Shown: piece after piece, positions 39,438 through 52,687 of the stretch
Layout of the letters: each line of letters begins with the position of its first letter
Numbering within the stretch: the stretch's first letter is position 1
Position numbers and translations under genes: made by a program
Origin: Puffinus mauretanicus
Lineage: Eukaryota > Chordata > Aves > Procellariiformes > Procellariidae
Direction: 5' to 3'
Length of the DNA: 64,000 nucleotides
Assembly: GCA_023333565.1 (NCBI GenBank)
Contig: JAJKFH010001431.1
Location: 186,001-250,000 of the forward strand
Notes under the pieces: generated by a model
The model's database searches: none
Told to the model about the DNA's origin: nothing
Seen by the model: the letters and a program-made list of their open reading frames with translations, nothing else

Positions 39438-41200
39438 CTGTAATTGAAAGAAAGTTAAGAGGGAGATTTTTACCCTTCCTGCCTCTTTGAGGAACTGCAG
39501 CATCAAGTGATGCCACCGGCCACAAGCGCTCTCCAGTCCCCGGTTTAGGCACGGCTGCTGCAGGTGTGCCTTTTTCCCAGGCTCCGGAGACCTTTCTTTT
39601 CTATTTGGTTTTTGGTTCTTTCCGAGTTTTCTTTTACGCATTGCCAGGGCTTCCCTAGAGTTTAGGCAGTGTATGTCCTGTGACTAACACACACCTGTGA
39701 TGGATGAGCACATGCAATATGCTGCCTCACATCTAGGGTATCTGTAAATCTTGCACCTCCTGGTCAGAAAGGAAGGTGAAGCCTGGCTGTAGGCCCACGT
39801 CTTGGGAAACTCAAGACTTCCTCTTCAAACCTTGCAGCACCACAGGGGGGCTAAGGCCACATCTCCTCTTCCAAAAAAGCCTTTCTACACAGCCACCCTG
39901 GCACTATCAACTCAGCCTTCGCTTGCAGTTTCTCCCTCTGTTTCCCCTCAGCAGACCGCTGTCCTGCATTGTCCCTGGCACCAATGAGCCATGCTTTTTC
40001 ATTTACTGGCACCTATGGGTTTGGTTACTGTGGCACTGCAGGTTTCCCCTGAGTACAAAGAGTGCTGGAGGACTGCCGCTCGGAGGGAGCTGAGTTATTC
40101 AGCTCAGAAACAAATCAGGCCCTTCATAAAAGGAATAATCCCAGGCCACCTTTCACTCCTTAGCTATTTGTATTCTGTCCTTAAGAGAAAGCCCAGTACC
40201 GCTCTTTGCCTGAGATCAAAAAACTCCTCAATAGCTGGCTTCAGTTCCCCCGCCGCTGGGCTCCAGCCACAGAGCTGCTCGCAGAAGGGACAGTACAGAA
40301 AAGGGCTCCCGTCCCTGGGATTTCCCCATCCCATCACCCCTCTGCATCCCGGCAGCGCTGCTGAGGATGAGATGAAGCTGCAGGCTGCTCACCAGCTTTG
40401 TAACTCTATTCCCTGACACACTCTTTTTGCGCCCCTTCCCCTTTAGCTCAACTAGGACAAGACTACTGACTGACAAAGAGACACCATGGAAAATGGGTAC
40501 TTCGTGCAGCTGCAGACTTGCCCAGACCTGATCCCCTCAGCTCCGTGCTCTTTCTTCAAGATTTCTTTCACAAGACGTTGCCTCAACACGGGGTGACCTT
40601 ACTGCAAACCATAAGGGCAATAGAGGTCATGCCCATTCACATCAGGAAAAATAGGTTTTACAGCGAAGTGCTTTTACTTGCATGTTCAGGATGGGAACAT
40701 TAGCCTCTATCATACTATTTCTATGACTGGGCCATTGCTTTAAAAGCGAACATTCTCCCATAACCTTATTAATCCTGGGAGCTGGACTGATAAAAAGAAG
40801 CATGATAAAAACCGCAGGTTGGTAATTTAGGAACACTGAGAATAAAACTATTTTAAGATGTCATTTTACTAAGTCAAACTGTAGGCCTGCCAACCTTGAC
40901 AGTGTCCCTTTAAGCATGATCAGCAGCATATTTATAGGCAATTACAGCCCAGCTCAGAGCACTTTATAAAGCACAAGATCAAGGACCCAGGTGCTTAAGC
41001 ATATGAGTAATACTATGTCATTCAATACACTGCTTAGCTATTTCACTATGCTCAAAAAATGGAATTGTGGTTAAAAAATAGTAACTGCCTCTCTTTTCAC
41101 CAGATCATATAATTGTGGTCACTGACACTAGGGGCAAGCCAATCAACAGTTTCTAATTGTAATCAATTAAAAGGCTCTCTGGGCCAGGTGTTTCAAGGGG
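39438..41200. other. Noncoding stretch of rising GC content
   Basis: No gene is recognised. Open frames at 39776-40416 and 40228-40476 are on both strands and appear driven by composition. A TATA-like AT-rich patch upstream of 41200 includes a TAATTGTAATCAATTAAAA homeobox-type stretch. Confidence 0.5.
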
Positions 41201-41308
41201 TATAAATTAAGCATAACACCACTAAAGGTAACTTGGCTTTACAAAATTGATGTGGTTTGTGCCTTGCTCTGAGGTCTGCTGCTGCTTTCTAACTCTACCC
41301 ACCACAAG
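41201..41308 (+). promoter_or_regulatory. TATA box with ATG and splice donor, possible first exon
   Basis: TATAAATT at 41201 lies about 50 bases before an ATG at 41250. The ATG frame is open for 19 codons and two bases, starting MWFVPCSEV, and ends at ACAAG|GTAAGT with the donor after 41308. This is the arrangement of a TATA promoter plus short first exon. Each element is common by chance, and no transcript evidence is available from sequence. Confidence 0.25.
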
Positions 41309-41966
41309 GTAAGTAGCATCAGTAAAGGACCCTGTGGATGGTTAAATAAGCCATAAGTGCTCATTTCTGAGACTAAATGTTTGAGATGTCTCCAGTTTAT
41401 CTTGATAAACATGTTAGATAGGTTGGCTGGTGGTTGTTTAGCTTGAAGAATAAAAAGCATATGCTAACATTATGGGGAAAAAAAAAATCTACCTGTGCCT
41501 TCTTTGTCTTGCATAATCATCAAAACAGGAATAAAATGAGATCTTTTTAATGATTCCTCCCCAAAGCTGTGTAAGAAAACTCTGTAACAGGTGTCAGAGT
41601 TTTGGGAACTCTGGCATTTTGAGAATGCTGGTGGGTGCTATAAAGCAGTTGCTGTGCAAGCTGTTGAGCCACTGAATGGTACAACTTGTCCGTGTGAAGC
41701 TGAGCAGGGGCAGAGGCGGCTGCGGCTCCTGCCCAGCTTGGGCCGGGGCTGCCCGTGGGCTCCTGCGGCAGGGCACAGCCTGGCAGAGGACCGGGCAAGC
41801 TGCTGCCAGCACTGGCGGTGGGGAGCTGGAGCCAGGCTTCTCGCTGGTAGCTTTCCAGTGTTTCAAAGAGATGGAGCTGACAAAAGGAGTTTGAAAAAGT
41901 CCTCTTAAGAGTCACATACAAAAGGGCTATGGGAAGCCGTAAGTGGGAGGGAGGGTACGGGACCCT

Positions 41967-41990
41967 GGCTGGGGGGGGGGTGGGGGGGAT
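41967..41990 (+). repeat. Poly-G run, possible G-quadruplex
   Basis: Two long G-runs separated by a T, in a longer G-rich stretch that continues to about 42020. Such runs can fold as G-quadruplexes and are also error-prone in sequencing. Confidence 0.6.
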
Positions 41991-42864
41991 GTTTGTGTGT
42001 GGGGTGCAGGGTGGTGTAGCTGCAGCCAAGCAGGGCAAAAATAAAAAGCTAATGCAGACACTATGTGCTTTCCTAATCCTGTCTGGAGACCCTCTGACTT
42101 CCAGAAAAGCATTCTCCAGTCTGAGGGGCTCTGCAGGCAGTGGGGCAGTTCACATTTTTCCACTCATCTGTAACATCCTGTGTTTTCTGCTTTAAATAAA
42201 AGCAGTGATGTTTGCGGGAACTCTGTACAAAGCCTGTCTGCTTGCAATCGCTCGGAGCTGCTTTGTGCCTCCTGGAGACCAGGAGAGGAAGGTTCATGCC
42301 CTGGCAGGACAAGAAGTTCCCTGCACCGGCCCCATAATCCTTCCGGCGCATGAGGGGAGGGAAGGGGAACGTGTGTGGTGGGGCATATCTTAGCTGCGCT
42401 TGTTCTTGCCTAGCGAATGCAGCCTGGGTATGTCTGTGGGGCTCCTTGCTGAGAGCACTCACCTCCTTAAGACAGCGTGTCCAGAGGGACGAATGGGTCT
42501 TCCAGCACCTCAGGGGTGGTGGGTGCCCTCCAGCATGGCTTCTGGTGAGGTGGGTGGAAGTCTGCCTGAGCTGAGGGGGGCAATCTGCAGCCTCAGGGAG
42601 GAAAATCCATGTTTCTTGCAAAGCTGGGAGTCAGCTGTGTGCCGAGTGTCCCTTTTGTGATGCCAGTTTGGGTGTTTATTCCACAAATCAACAAATACTT
42701 AATTTTTTACCAACACTCAGGAGCTAATCAACTGCGCAGCCCTCGCAAACCACCAGTTTGTAAACCCCTGTGCTCTCTGTACGCTGGGGTCAGGGCGCCC
42801 AGCGCTGGTGATGAAGCCACTCCCGACTCTGCCCTTCCCCGTTAGCAGCAGAAGCGTCTGATCT

Positions 42865-42924
42865 CGGCCACCCTGCTGGGGCACTGGCTGGGTGCGGCCA
42901 CCCCACTGGGGCCCTGGCCGGGTG
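42865..42924 (+). repeat. 30-bp tandem duplication, GC-rich
   Basis: The unit at 42865-42894 repeats at 42895-42924 with 26 of 30 identical. Both copies start CGGCCACCC and end GGGTG. The unit length is divisible by three and a - strand frame spans both copies, but nothing else supports coding. Confidence 0.85.
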
Positions 42925-44265
42925 TGCGCCCTGAGTCCCCTTCCTCCAGCAGAAAGGGAGGGGGAAGGGGACAGCTGCTCAGACTCTTTGCCAACGGAGT
43001 CCCTCACATGTAGCAAAAGCCTCAAGCTACGGAAGAATGGGCACCTTCATGGGGCAGGAAGCGCAGGGCACAGCCGTGCTGGCGTGGCCGTGGCCAGGGG
43101 CATTTTTGGGATTGCATCCTCTCTGCTGCTGCTGGCCCTGTAGGCGCCCGCATGCACAGGAGCCCTCTGCAACTCCGCATCCGCTGTGGTCTGCTGCCCC
43201 CGGCTGCTGAGGGCGTGGGGTGAGAGGGGATAAAACGGGAACTAATCCTGGTGCTTTACAAATGCTGAAAGAGAAGTTAAATCCCAGCCTTCTTACTCTG
43301 CCTTGGTGAGGGGGGGTTAAATGCGTTGAGGTAACGGGAAGAAAGGGGGCATCTAAACAGAGTAGCATAACGTTGGAACGTACGCCTGTCTCAAAAAATG
43401 AGTATGATGTACCCTGAGTTTATTAAATGATCTAGGTAATCCAAACCTCCTGTGTTGATCTGCATCAGCATAATGTTTTTTAAAAAAATCAGAGGTGAAG
43501 GCTGTTGGAGGGTGGAAGGGGAGCAGCTGCAAGCCAACCTGCTGCCTCAGCCTGCTCCACTCTGGTACAGTGGGAACATGATGGTCTTGAGTCTCATCTC
43601 TGCACCTCTTCCACCTCTGTGGCCATACGAAACACAACTTGGTAGAGATGAATTGACACCACCATACTTAATGTGATTGCAGATAAATGCACAGGTGTTT
43701 TTGGTGGCGTACAGCATATTCATGTGCAGATGTAAGTGTTGCAGCCACTAGCACCCATAACCACTGTAGCTCCGTGCCTTCCATGGAGTCATGCTGACCT
43801 TGCATGAAATCACATTGCTCTCTGATATGGGTAAAGTGATCAAAGAAAACTTGTGGACAAACTCCTTGAAAAACATCGGGAAGCTCGAGGAGCTCTCCAC
43901 ATCACAAGCACCTTCTGTCCACAACGTGTACAATAGCGTTGGATGCTGAGGCTCACTAGGTATAGGCCGGAGAAAATTAATGTCTGACATAAAGCAGCTA
44001 CCTCATGTTGCATACTATTGCATTAATCGGGGTGGGGGGGCTGGCTTTAAATGCGGCCCATCCAACTCTGTATCAGATTTCAATTTCTGTTTTCTGGCTA
44101 TAATTCCTAAGCCCTTCCCTAAGGACCAATTACCGAAAAGCAGCTTGGCTTACCTAACTCCAGCCCTAGAAGCAGGGAATGATATTCCCACATCTTGCCA
44201 TCTCCATCTCATGCATTAGTCCCATTACTTCATTTTTGTGTGTTCTCGCTTCCTGCCTCTCCCAG

Positions 44266-44402
44266 GTCCCTGCGGTGCTGTGCCGAGCTGGAAGAGGTGC
44301 TGAGAGAGCCGGGCGGGTAGCGGGGCAGCTGATGAGAAGAGCGCGGGAGAGACCAGCTATTCCGGCAAAGGCTTTTCCTTTGCAGTGTATGTTTTGGAAA
44401 AT
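44266..44402 (+). other. Exon-like segment in GC-rich domain
   Basis: The acceptor upstream is strong (TTCCTGCCTCTCCCAG) and the donor after 44402 is good (GAAAAT|GTGAGT). The 137 bp are open throughout in one frame. In the frame continuing from the 41308 donor, the segment reads 17 codons to a TAG. This may be a noncoding RNA exon or a pseudo-exon. Confidence 0.25.
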
Positions 44403-44939
44403 GTGAGTTTTGGGGAACTTGCGTCTCTTTCACCCCAGAACTGCTCCCTGGGCAGTAGCTGAGGCAAAACATTTCTGGAATAAGCCCTCCTCCTTTCTCC
44501 TCCTGCGTAATGCTGCGGTGCATTGGGAGAAAAATATCAGCTCTGCTGCAGGTGGGGGACGGGAGTGAGAGCAAATGGTGGGAAGCTCTCGGCTCGTGAG
44601 CGCTGAGAGCCTGCGTTTGTCCAGCTTTTTGGGCCCATGCGTCTGTGCATCCCAAACTTTCTGGGCCACCATTTGTCCCCCCAGCTACTACCTGGGTGTT
44701 TTCTGTGTCTGGGAGCTTTCTGGGTTTTCTGTGGTGAAGCCTTTCTAGGCTCTGCTTGTGTGAAGGGCCGGACAGGTGCCCCAGCGCTGCGGTATGGGGC
44801 AGCCTGGGACTTTCCCCCCTCGCTTCCTACGTGACTTTCAAGGTGTGCTTGGAGCTGCCAGTGCTGGGGCGGGGGGAGTGCAGTTTCTGCAGTCATCTTC
44901 TCCTCCAGGTGCTACCCTCTCTGCCCCAACCTGCCCACA

Positions 44940-45160
44940 GCGACGTCCCGTCTTGGCGGACCGGATGTTGTCACCATCCTAGCTAGGATATCATCAGATG
45001 TTTGAGAGCTGAGCCGGCTCCTCCTGGCCAGCAGCGCAACCTGCCGAACCTCTTCCCCCTTTTCCCCACAGGGACCGATGCAGCCGCTGTCGGTGGCGTT
45101 GCCCCAGCGCTGGAGCAAACCTGTTCCAGGGCACGCGCCGGCCGAGAGACCCCAAGGCTG
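44940..45160. promoter_or_regulatory. CpG-dense patch
   Basis: About 17 CpG in roughly 200 bp by eye, well above the rest of the window. A CpG island is possible, but no promoter motif or start site is evident. Confidence 0.35.
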
Positions 45161-47869
45161 GAGGTCTGCAGTTCCCCACCTCTCTGGAAAGCAGCTAGAT
45201 TACTTCTGAGCGAAAAAAATGAATAGTACCTAGTAGAATAGTGCTTTAAATCCACTACTGTAAGTCCAAAGATAAAACCCAGATCTCTCTTAAAATGCTC
45301 TCGGTGCAGGGAGGGGGAATACTTGGAAGCCCTTGTTCAGCCCCACGTTTCGCAGCATGCATTTTATTCCTCGGCTATTCACTGGAAGAACTCCATGCCT
45401 GAAACTTTTTTATTAGCACTGAATCATTTATGTCTGTTACAAAGGAAGAAATTGCTACTGCACTGCCTCAAGAATCAAAGTAAAGGGAACATCTGCTCTA
45501 AACTTCTTGCATCCGATTATTGCTTGCTATGCATTATTACTTACAGGAGTAATGTGACTAAATTAAAGCTTTTTTTTTTTTCTTGTGCCTGCTTTTATGC
45601 ATTGCTTTGGTATAAAATGTGTGGCTTGCTTAAAATCAACCTACGGCTAAAACTATGTCCGCATAGAGCTGAGCCCACGTGTACTTTGATGCAATTAAGG
45701 GCACAATCGGAGCATTCTGAAAGATTGCCTTTAAAGGGCCTTTTGTTCACTCCCCCATAGAGGCTGGGTGTACAAGCACGTAAAAATGTAACATTAAGGA
45801 AAAAACCCTCCGTGAAGAATTCTGTAGACACAGAGCGATGTTTTCTGTAGCTCAACAGCTGTCTGTATTCAAAGGCAGGGAAATGACTCGCGTTGTGAGG
45901 GTGATGATAGTTTTGATAGGAATCCCCCACATCACAAGAATGTTTCCACGAAGGAGGAAAAACCCACCAGAAACATTCCAGGGCTGTGAACCTGCAAGCT
46001 GCCTAAACCAGCATCCGAGCTGCTCTGCAAAGACAACAGCAGCAAATCCAGCTGCTTCTGCAGGAGGCAGAGAGAGTTAGCAGTTATTTTTCTTTTCCTT
46101 CCTTTCTGAAGTGCATACAGTCTTACCAACGAGCTTAATTGATTGAAAAAATATCTGGAAAATAAAGCTCTTGAACTTGCATGCCTAGAAACCTACCAGC
46201 ATCACGTGCATAGCAAAGGCCACATATCTCACAAAATACCACAACATTTCACAAAGGAGGTTTAAGAGCTCCAATTGAATAAAGCTTTCTCTGTGAAATA
46301 TCTTTATGGATCTACAAAGCAGTTAAACCCTCCTTGGGAAAAAAACGTGTACATCTCTTACAGTGCCGCAGCAGCAGTGTAACTACCGCTGAGGCCTCAT
46401 TAATAAGGTTTCTCTCTTATCAGTAGAAGGAAAAAATAAATCCTCATCACAGAAAAGAAATTTAAACTACTAAATTCTGACCGTTTGCTTTTAAATCCTA
46501 CATATATATATAAAAATCTGTGTAACGGTGCTCTGGCCTTCTTTAAGGGATGGATCCTGTTACTTAAAGCCAGTAATGACAATTACAGGGCCTAAATAAA
46601 CTTGATAAGACCCTTTTCTATCAATAATTTTGTTACTGACATAGTGCAGGATTGGTTTTTGTGGTCTGTGTTATAGCAGCTTTTAATTATAAGACAATTT
46701 GGGTACCACGTGCAGTAGGAAAATTGGGCAGTTGCAAACCCTGCAGTATTCCTTCATATATACTACAATGGTTGTTTTTTCTCCTTAAAAAAAGAAAAAT
46801 AGTATTCCTCTGTTTTCAGTGTTTTGTTTTTTTTTTTTAAAGCTTTTATTCCTCAGCTCCCAAGAAGATGTTTGCCTCTGCTCAACAGCTTCCCTTCATA
46901 CCCACAAATATTTCTAGCTTTTTATTACCAGCATGGAGTGTTGCACTGTCTTTTCATGTCTCCCATATTGTTATAATTATGTTTGGGGAATGGAGATGGA
47001 TGGTGTGTTGAGTGTGTGTTTTGTTTCCCCACAGCCCTCACTCATGGCTGTTTTCTATAATTTGATCAATAGAAGGCAGTTGTGCAAACAGTAGTTTTTA
47101 ATTTCCAGTTTTTGGTTTCAAGTTTCTTATGACAATTTAAATGTTTTTCTTAAATTATACAGCATAGTTTCATTTGCTTTGCCTGAGACATGATGTTTGT
47201 CTCCCTCTCACTCCTGTGAAACCATGGGGCCGACCCATGTGGAGACATGCACCCGCCATCCCGAAGGCTCAGGGAAGCGACTGCTCCTTCATAAACTTGC
47301 CCAAATAAACCTCAAAGGGCAGATGTTGCCATTGAGGTGTGGAAACATCTGGAAACTTGGCTGGGGGTCGGGTGAAACGAGCTGTGCCCTGGCCCCAACC
47401 TGGAGCTGGGCTTGTGAACCAAAGATGGGAGATGCCCTCAAAGCCGTGGTCTCCACGGAGGTCAGTGAAAGGACCCTTTCCCAGCCACCTCACCCAGCTG
47501 CCCATGGCACCCGCTGACCCCAGTCCTGCAGCACCCACTGACCGGCTCCTGGCAAAAGCAGATGCTCGACATGCCCAGCGTGCACCGAGCTGCCAAAATC
47601 TCTGCAGGGCTTCCTTCCCGCCCTGGCAGATGGCGGCTGCAGCCGGGAAATGCAGCCGTCGACTGGCATCAGCCGGGCTCGGTGGTTGGGAGGAGGAGGC
47701 GGCACCAGGGCAAGGGTTTGAACACGGTGATATTTTTTCAAGCGAGATGCCTCTGCTACTTCTCTCGACTAGCTTTGCTCCAGGCAAGAACAGGAACGAT
47801 GTATATGCTGCAAATATAAGGAGACTGGAGAAGGGCTGTGACCGCTCACTTCTAATGCTCGGCAAAAGC

Positions 47870-48030
47870 CCACTTTCTCTTTTACTCCTCGGTGGACGTG
47901 GTGGAGCATTACGGCTGGCACGGCAGAGCGCTGCAGAGCCCTCTTCCCGGGGGCCGGTGGCTCCCCGGGGACGGCCAGCCGAAACCCGAAGTGCTGCCGC
48001 GCGGTCGGGAAGTGTTGCTATTTCTGCTTT
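47870..48030. promoter_or_regulatory. CpG-dense patch, best CpG-island candidate
   Basis: About 15 CpG fall within roughly 130 bp by eye, including CCGCGCGGTCGGG. It lies in the longest GC-rich part of the window. Overlapping open frames on both strands here follow from low stop density. Confidence 0.4.
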
Positions 48031-48282
48031 TAGCTGAGCAAACTGAAGTCGCACAGAAAACGTGTGTTAGAGCAGAGGATGAAACCCAGTCACTTGCCCT
48101 AACAACTGCTGATGCCGTTCCGGTGCCAGACCTCCTCCTCGCTCCTTAGTCTCAATGAGAGTGAAATGGGGAAGCGACGCCGTGTGACTGCTCTGGTTTC
48201 AGTTCAGCACGTACAGAACCGGCTGTAGCTGCACACAGCAGCCTTTGCAGCTAAATATTGCCTGTCTTAGCCTTCACGTGGG

Positions 48283-48345
48283 CCTTAATGAAGTCAAAGG
48301 GACTATTCGTATGAAAAAGGAGAGCAGGAACTGGCCCCTGACCTT
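48283..48345. repeat. Ancient amniote repeat fragment
   Basis: TTAATGAAGTCAAAGGGACT followed by ATTCGTATGA and AACTGGCCCC resembles the widespread 'TTGAAGTCAATGGGACTACTC...GGCCC' amniote element (CR1/L3-like). It is identified by pattern only. Confidence 0.45.
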
Positions 48346-51300
48346 ACCTTCAACTTATGTTGTTGCTATATAGTAGATTGCATGGGGGTTTTTTCCTGGA
48401 TAATTTGTTTTCTCCCCCAGGCAGCGCTTTAGAATTTTAACCGTTTCTTCATCTTATTGCTGTGGGGTCATTTCAGTTGGCTTCTCTGTGTTTCTCTGGT
48501 TTGTGCACTTTTAATCTGTTTTACTCATTAGCTCTTAACCTGCATTTTTCTATCTAAATGACTTTCTACGGAAAATGTCAGGAGGCTGGAAAGCTCAGTC
48601 TCTTACGTCATGTTGTGATTTGATATAAAAGCAGCATGCACCTTGCTTTAAAGACTGGCCAAGGTTAAAATCAGTGATATGATCTATTTGTTTAGGAATT
48701 TATACAAAACTGCCGCTATCAGACAATAATAAGAATCATGAAATTTGCTGTGAAAGGCATTTCTTTTTTTACTGTGAACTTTACGTCTCTTCGCTTATTT
48801 CAGTAAATGCTCAATAAAAGCACAATAAATCCAATGCCATAAAAGCACGTATAGAGGGTTTGCGCTACAGGCTTTGCAGCTGCCTGACTTCCCTGCCGCA
48901 CGTGGTACCCAGCCTCCCCGCGGTGCCAGGGGCTGCCTTCTGGCACCTCCCCACCACGTGCCTGGAAAAACCCATCTCTCCTCCAGCACATGATGCCCAA
49001 GCGCACCCTGCTGAGGGCTGCCCACCCCCATGCCGTGCTTGAGGGATGGAGGAAAACAACATAACTGCAAAAAATGGGGGTGGCTGATGCCCAAAAACGT
49101 CTGGGAAGGGAGCGGGGCAGAGACTGCACCCCCTGGGGAGAGGAAGGGGGTGAGGGCTGTGCTCCCCTTGCCGAGGGGAAGGGCAGCGAGGAGGGGTGTG
49201 TGGCACGCTGGGGTCAGCCTGCTTCACATCGCAGGTAAACGTGGAATTTGTGAACGAAACTAAATGGGGGGGGGAGCAAACTTTGTGTTAGCAGCTGCTT
49301 GTACCAAAATAGGTAATAACCCTTAAACTTGGATTTAACAGGGAAACATTAAACATTTATGCCTTATTCTTTTTCTCCTATAAAACCCAATTCAAATAGC
49401 AGAAATGAGAAGAAAAAAAAACCAGATAAATTAAGGCAGAAGCAAGCTGAAAATAACTCACCTATTAGACCGACTGTAACCTTGCATCTGTGATACCAGG
49501 AACATTGCAGGACACCTCAGCGAGGGGGGACGTGATCATCCATGCACAGGCAGGGATATGACAGGGACCACCTCAAAGTCCCCGTTTCTGCTAGAGCCAC
49601 TTTGTGTCTGCACCTTCCTGACTGGCACAACTGCTTCTGCCAAAACTTCCTGGGGACAAAGACACACTGTCCCCTCCAGCCCCAGCTGGAAGAGCAGCTT
49701 CCCTTCAACAAGATTAATAGGTCAAACCCCCAAATCTTAAATCCCATACAGGAACCCGAAAGTGACTCTCATGGGCAGTGCTGCTGAACTGAGAGCTAAC
49801 GTGTTGCGGGGTGCGATGTGCCGTATGGATGGGGACATCCTGCTGCAGAGGACGTGAGAGCTCAGCCTACGACGCAAGCCCTGCTGCAACGTTTGCCCTT
49901 ATGGCCGGTAGCTGGGTCCTGTGCTGCTTTCTCTGTTTTTTGTCCCTGGCTTCTCTTCCTCTTCCAGGAAAAGGAAACCTACCCCTTGAGGGCAAAATGC
50001 AGAGCCCTCTTCTCTTGCCCACACCAGGTCGCAGTCCTGTCTTGCTTTCTCCACTGCCTCACTAACCCTGATTTATAGCTGTGTAGAGGCAGCAGAACCA
50101 GCCTTCCTAGTAGGTCACAGTCATTTTCTAGCTCAGCCCTATGTTTATTTGATTTTTGATCATGTTCTCCTTGAGCTGGATGATAATCTAGTGCTGCTGT
50201 CTGAGTCAATAATTAAAACAGCCTTTCAGACACCAGACTAGAGAAACAGCGTAAGTGCTGCTGAGGAGATGGCTGGTGCACAGACCCTGTACTTCAGGCT
50301 TTGTCTCCCCGATGTCCTGTTTGGGATCCAGGTGGAAAGTCCTCCCGTGGACAACTCCATAGTGCCGAAAGAGAAATATACAGCTGCTGTTTCAAGGGGA
50401 TGGATCCAAGCTGACCTGCAGCTGGGCATAAATGTCCTGGCAAATGATGTCCCAGGGGATGGTCTTCCTGCCAGGCCATGGAGAGGCAGCAGAAATAAAC
50501 TGCTCTCCTGACAAGTGCTGCTCAGATCCAGCGACCTGGTCCCAGCCTGTCTCCTCCTCTTCCCTCTGTGGTGTTCAGCTCAGCACACCAGCATGTGCTC
50601 AGAAATGCCTCTGAGCAGGGTCTGAGCCCACTGCAAGCAGGAAAAATGGAGCTGAGTGCCTCTGAAATGAAGGTTTGCAGGGAAGATCTGAAGAGGCAAC
50701 ATGAGCATGGGAGGAAGTGCTCAACATCACGGGGCTGAAGGATTGAGAGGTTTTGCTCTGTTAAGAGGAAGGTGAAAAAAGCTAATGAGAAAAGGAGCAA
50801 GTGTTCTGGGAGGAGAGGGAAGAGACCAGTGGTGTATGGGAGGAGAAAGGCAGCAGGGGGTGAAGGTCAAGGCAAGGAAGATTGATGGTGGGGAAGGAGA
50901 AGGAAGATGCACACTAACTAAAGAGCAAAGAAAAATACGTATCCCTGTGGTAGGTGGACACAGGTGACTGAGGAGGAGGCAAAACTCTTATTGTGCTTTC
51001 TCTGCTCTAACAGGAGGACGTGGCTGCTAGATGTCCTGCTCAGACAATATCCTTGGAGCTGCCCACCTGCTCCTCCAGGAGGTACCGATCCTGAGCTTGT
51101 ACTGTGGGACACCACGGTGCTGAAAAGACATTAAGCGCATAAAACTGTGATACAAGACGAATAGATACTTATCCCTGTGTAGGAAAGAGAATACTGCTTA
51201 AATATTTAATCATGTTTTGGTTTACAATAGTTTAATGGTGTTAAAGCATCTAATACATGCTCACAAAAATATCAGCATTTTAAAGCTATAAATTATTCTG

Positions 51301-52138
51301 GTTGATTTTTTTTCCCTCCTCTAGATAAAAGTAACAATTTGACAACAGGCTCCCTCAAACAATTCAGCCCATGATAGTCTCATTACAAGCTAACATATTC
51401 TCTCACACGGCTGAACCAAACCACTGAGAAAATAGTAAGTGATCATTCATAGACGCAGACTGGTAGCTAATAGCATCCTCACTTACCTTCTAAACACTGA
51501 GCACAGTTAAAATAAATTCAGGATGTACGCATGCGGAAAACTCGATTGCAGTCGCATCAGAGATGAACCCAAAATTGAAGCATTCAGAATTGCTAGCGTA
51601 AAATCCAAATAATGACCTATAATAGATGTCAGCCTGAAAGAACAACACATCCCCTGTAATCATCTTAAAGGGACTTTGTCAACGTGCTCAGGGCCCACAC
51701 CCCAGTAAATATATGTAATTCTATCCAACTAGACGTACTATACAACTGAGTGCTGAAGCTAGGTAGGAAAGCCTCTCCCAGTGAGGCCTCGGGAGCGGTG
51801 TGTTGTTTCCTTTTCTAGAGACGTCTGCACTTCAGTCCCTGTTGTGTTACTGGAGAAATATGCCAATGCATCTACTGGGTAGGAAGAGTATGGTGGAAAG
51901 CCAGATGAAGGTGAATGTGCCATTCTGTGTTCCTCTACTGAGGCTGTCAAGGCTTCCAGGGCCCATTTCAACAGAGAAATACTTCAGAGGTCTGTTTTCA
52001 AAAATTATTTTTAAATTATTTTAAAAAAACAAATAGGTGAAGAAAGGCCTATTTACACCTTGCAGATTCCTTAGGCTGTGGTAGATGCTTCAAGTTGCTG
52101 GCATTTTGGAAACTAGTTCTTCAAACTTGTCATGCTTA
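48346..52138. other. Noncoding stretch, mixed composition
   Basis: No gene is recognised. GC-rich parts (48890-49230) give overlapping open frames on both strands. TATAAAAG at 48624 lacks a clear downstream exon. Confidence 0.5.
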
Positions 52139-52185
52139 CGATGGCTTCTTTGCACGGCTTCAAACCTGCGATGGCTTCTCTGCAC
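52139..52185 (+). repeat. Tandem duplication, about 30-bp unit
   Basis: CGATGGCTTCTTTGCAC at 52139-52155 is repeated with one change at 52169-52185. The upstream TTCAAAC is also shared, pointing to one local duplication. Confidence 0.75.
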
Positions 52186-52687
52186 AGGGCAGCAGCACGG
52201 ACATGCTGCAGGTGCGTTACATGGGTACAGCCCAGGTGGCCAGGCAAAATAAGAGAGCTGTCACGAGTTCTGCAGTGCATGGAAATGGCAATTTTACGGA
52301 TAATACTATATGGTGATTTATTAAAAGCTGTGATCCTCCAGCAGCTTTTACTATATCATCATAAACCAACACTCCTGTATAGTACATTAAGCTGGGTAAT
52401 TCTGTTGGTTCTTCACTAGGGCTGGCAAAAGTATATTTAAGGTTGCTTCATGTGGGCTGGTAAGCTGAAAATGTCGTTACTCTAAACAGATCATCGAGAG
52501 AGGGGAAAAAGCCACCTGGTCAGCACAGCATGGGCGTTTTGCAGGGCAAGGGAAGCCGGTACAGAAGGGAAAATCCAGCTGTCGGCTACATCAGTGCTGG
52601 TGGTTTACGTGCCCAGAGTGACTCTACTTTCAGAACCAGTGAACATAATGGCAGAATTTGTCTCTCTGGGTTTAATGATTAGGGCAG
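52186..52687. other. Noncoding gap
   Basis: No gene or repeat is recognised between the 52139 duplication and the MIR-like fossil. Confidence 0.55.

Larger units (their letters stand above)
41309..48282. other. GC- and CpG-rich noncoding domain
   Basis: No gene is recognised. Many open frames overlap on opposite strands, for example 47269-48054 (-) and 47339-48037 (+), which points to stop-poor GC-rich DNA rather than coding. CpG-dense patches are near 42780-43220, 44940-45160 and 47870-48030. A strong acceptor (CTGCCTCTCCCAG) ends at 44265, and GAAAAT|GTGAGT lies after 44402. Low-complexity T- and G-runs are frequent. Confidence 0.5.

Noticed and set aside
42073..42621. 182-codon - strand open frame
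   Set aside because: Low-complexity composition in GC-rich DNA, competing open frames on the other strand, no recognised domain.
47269..48054. 261-codon - strand frame and 232-codon + strand frame overlapping
   Set aside because: Both strands are open over the same GC-rich DNA with Ala/Arg/Pro/Ser-rich translations, no domain and no splice logic; expected from low stop density.
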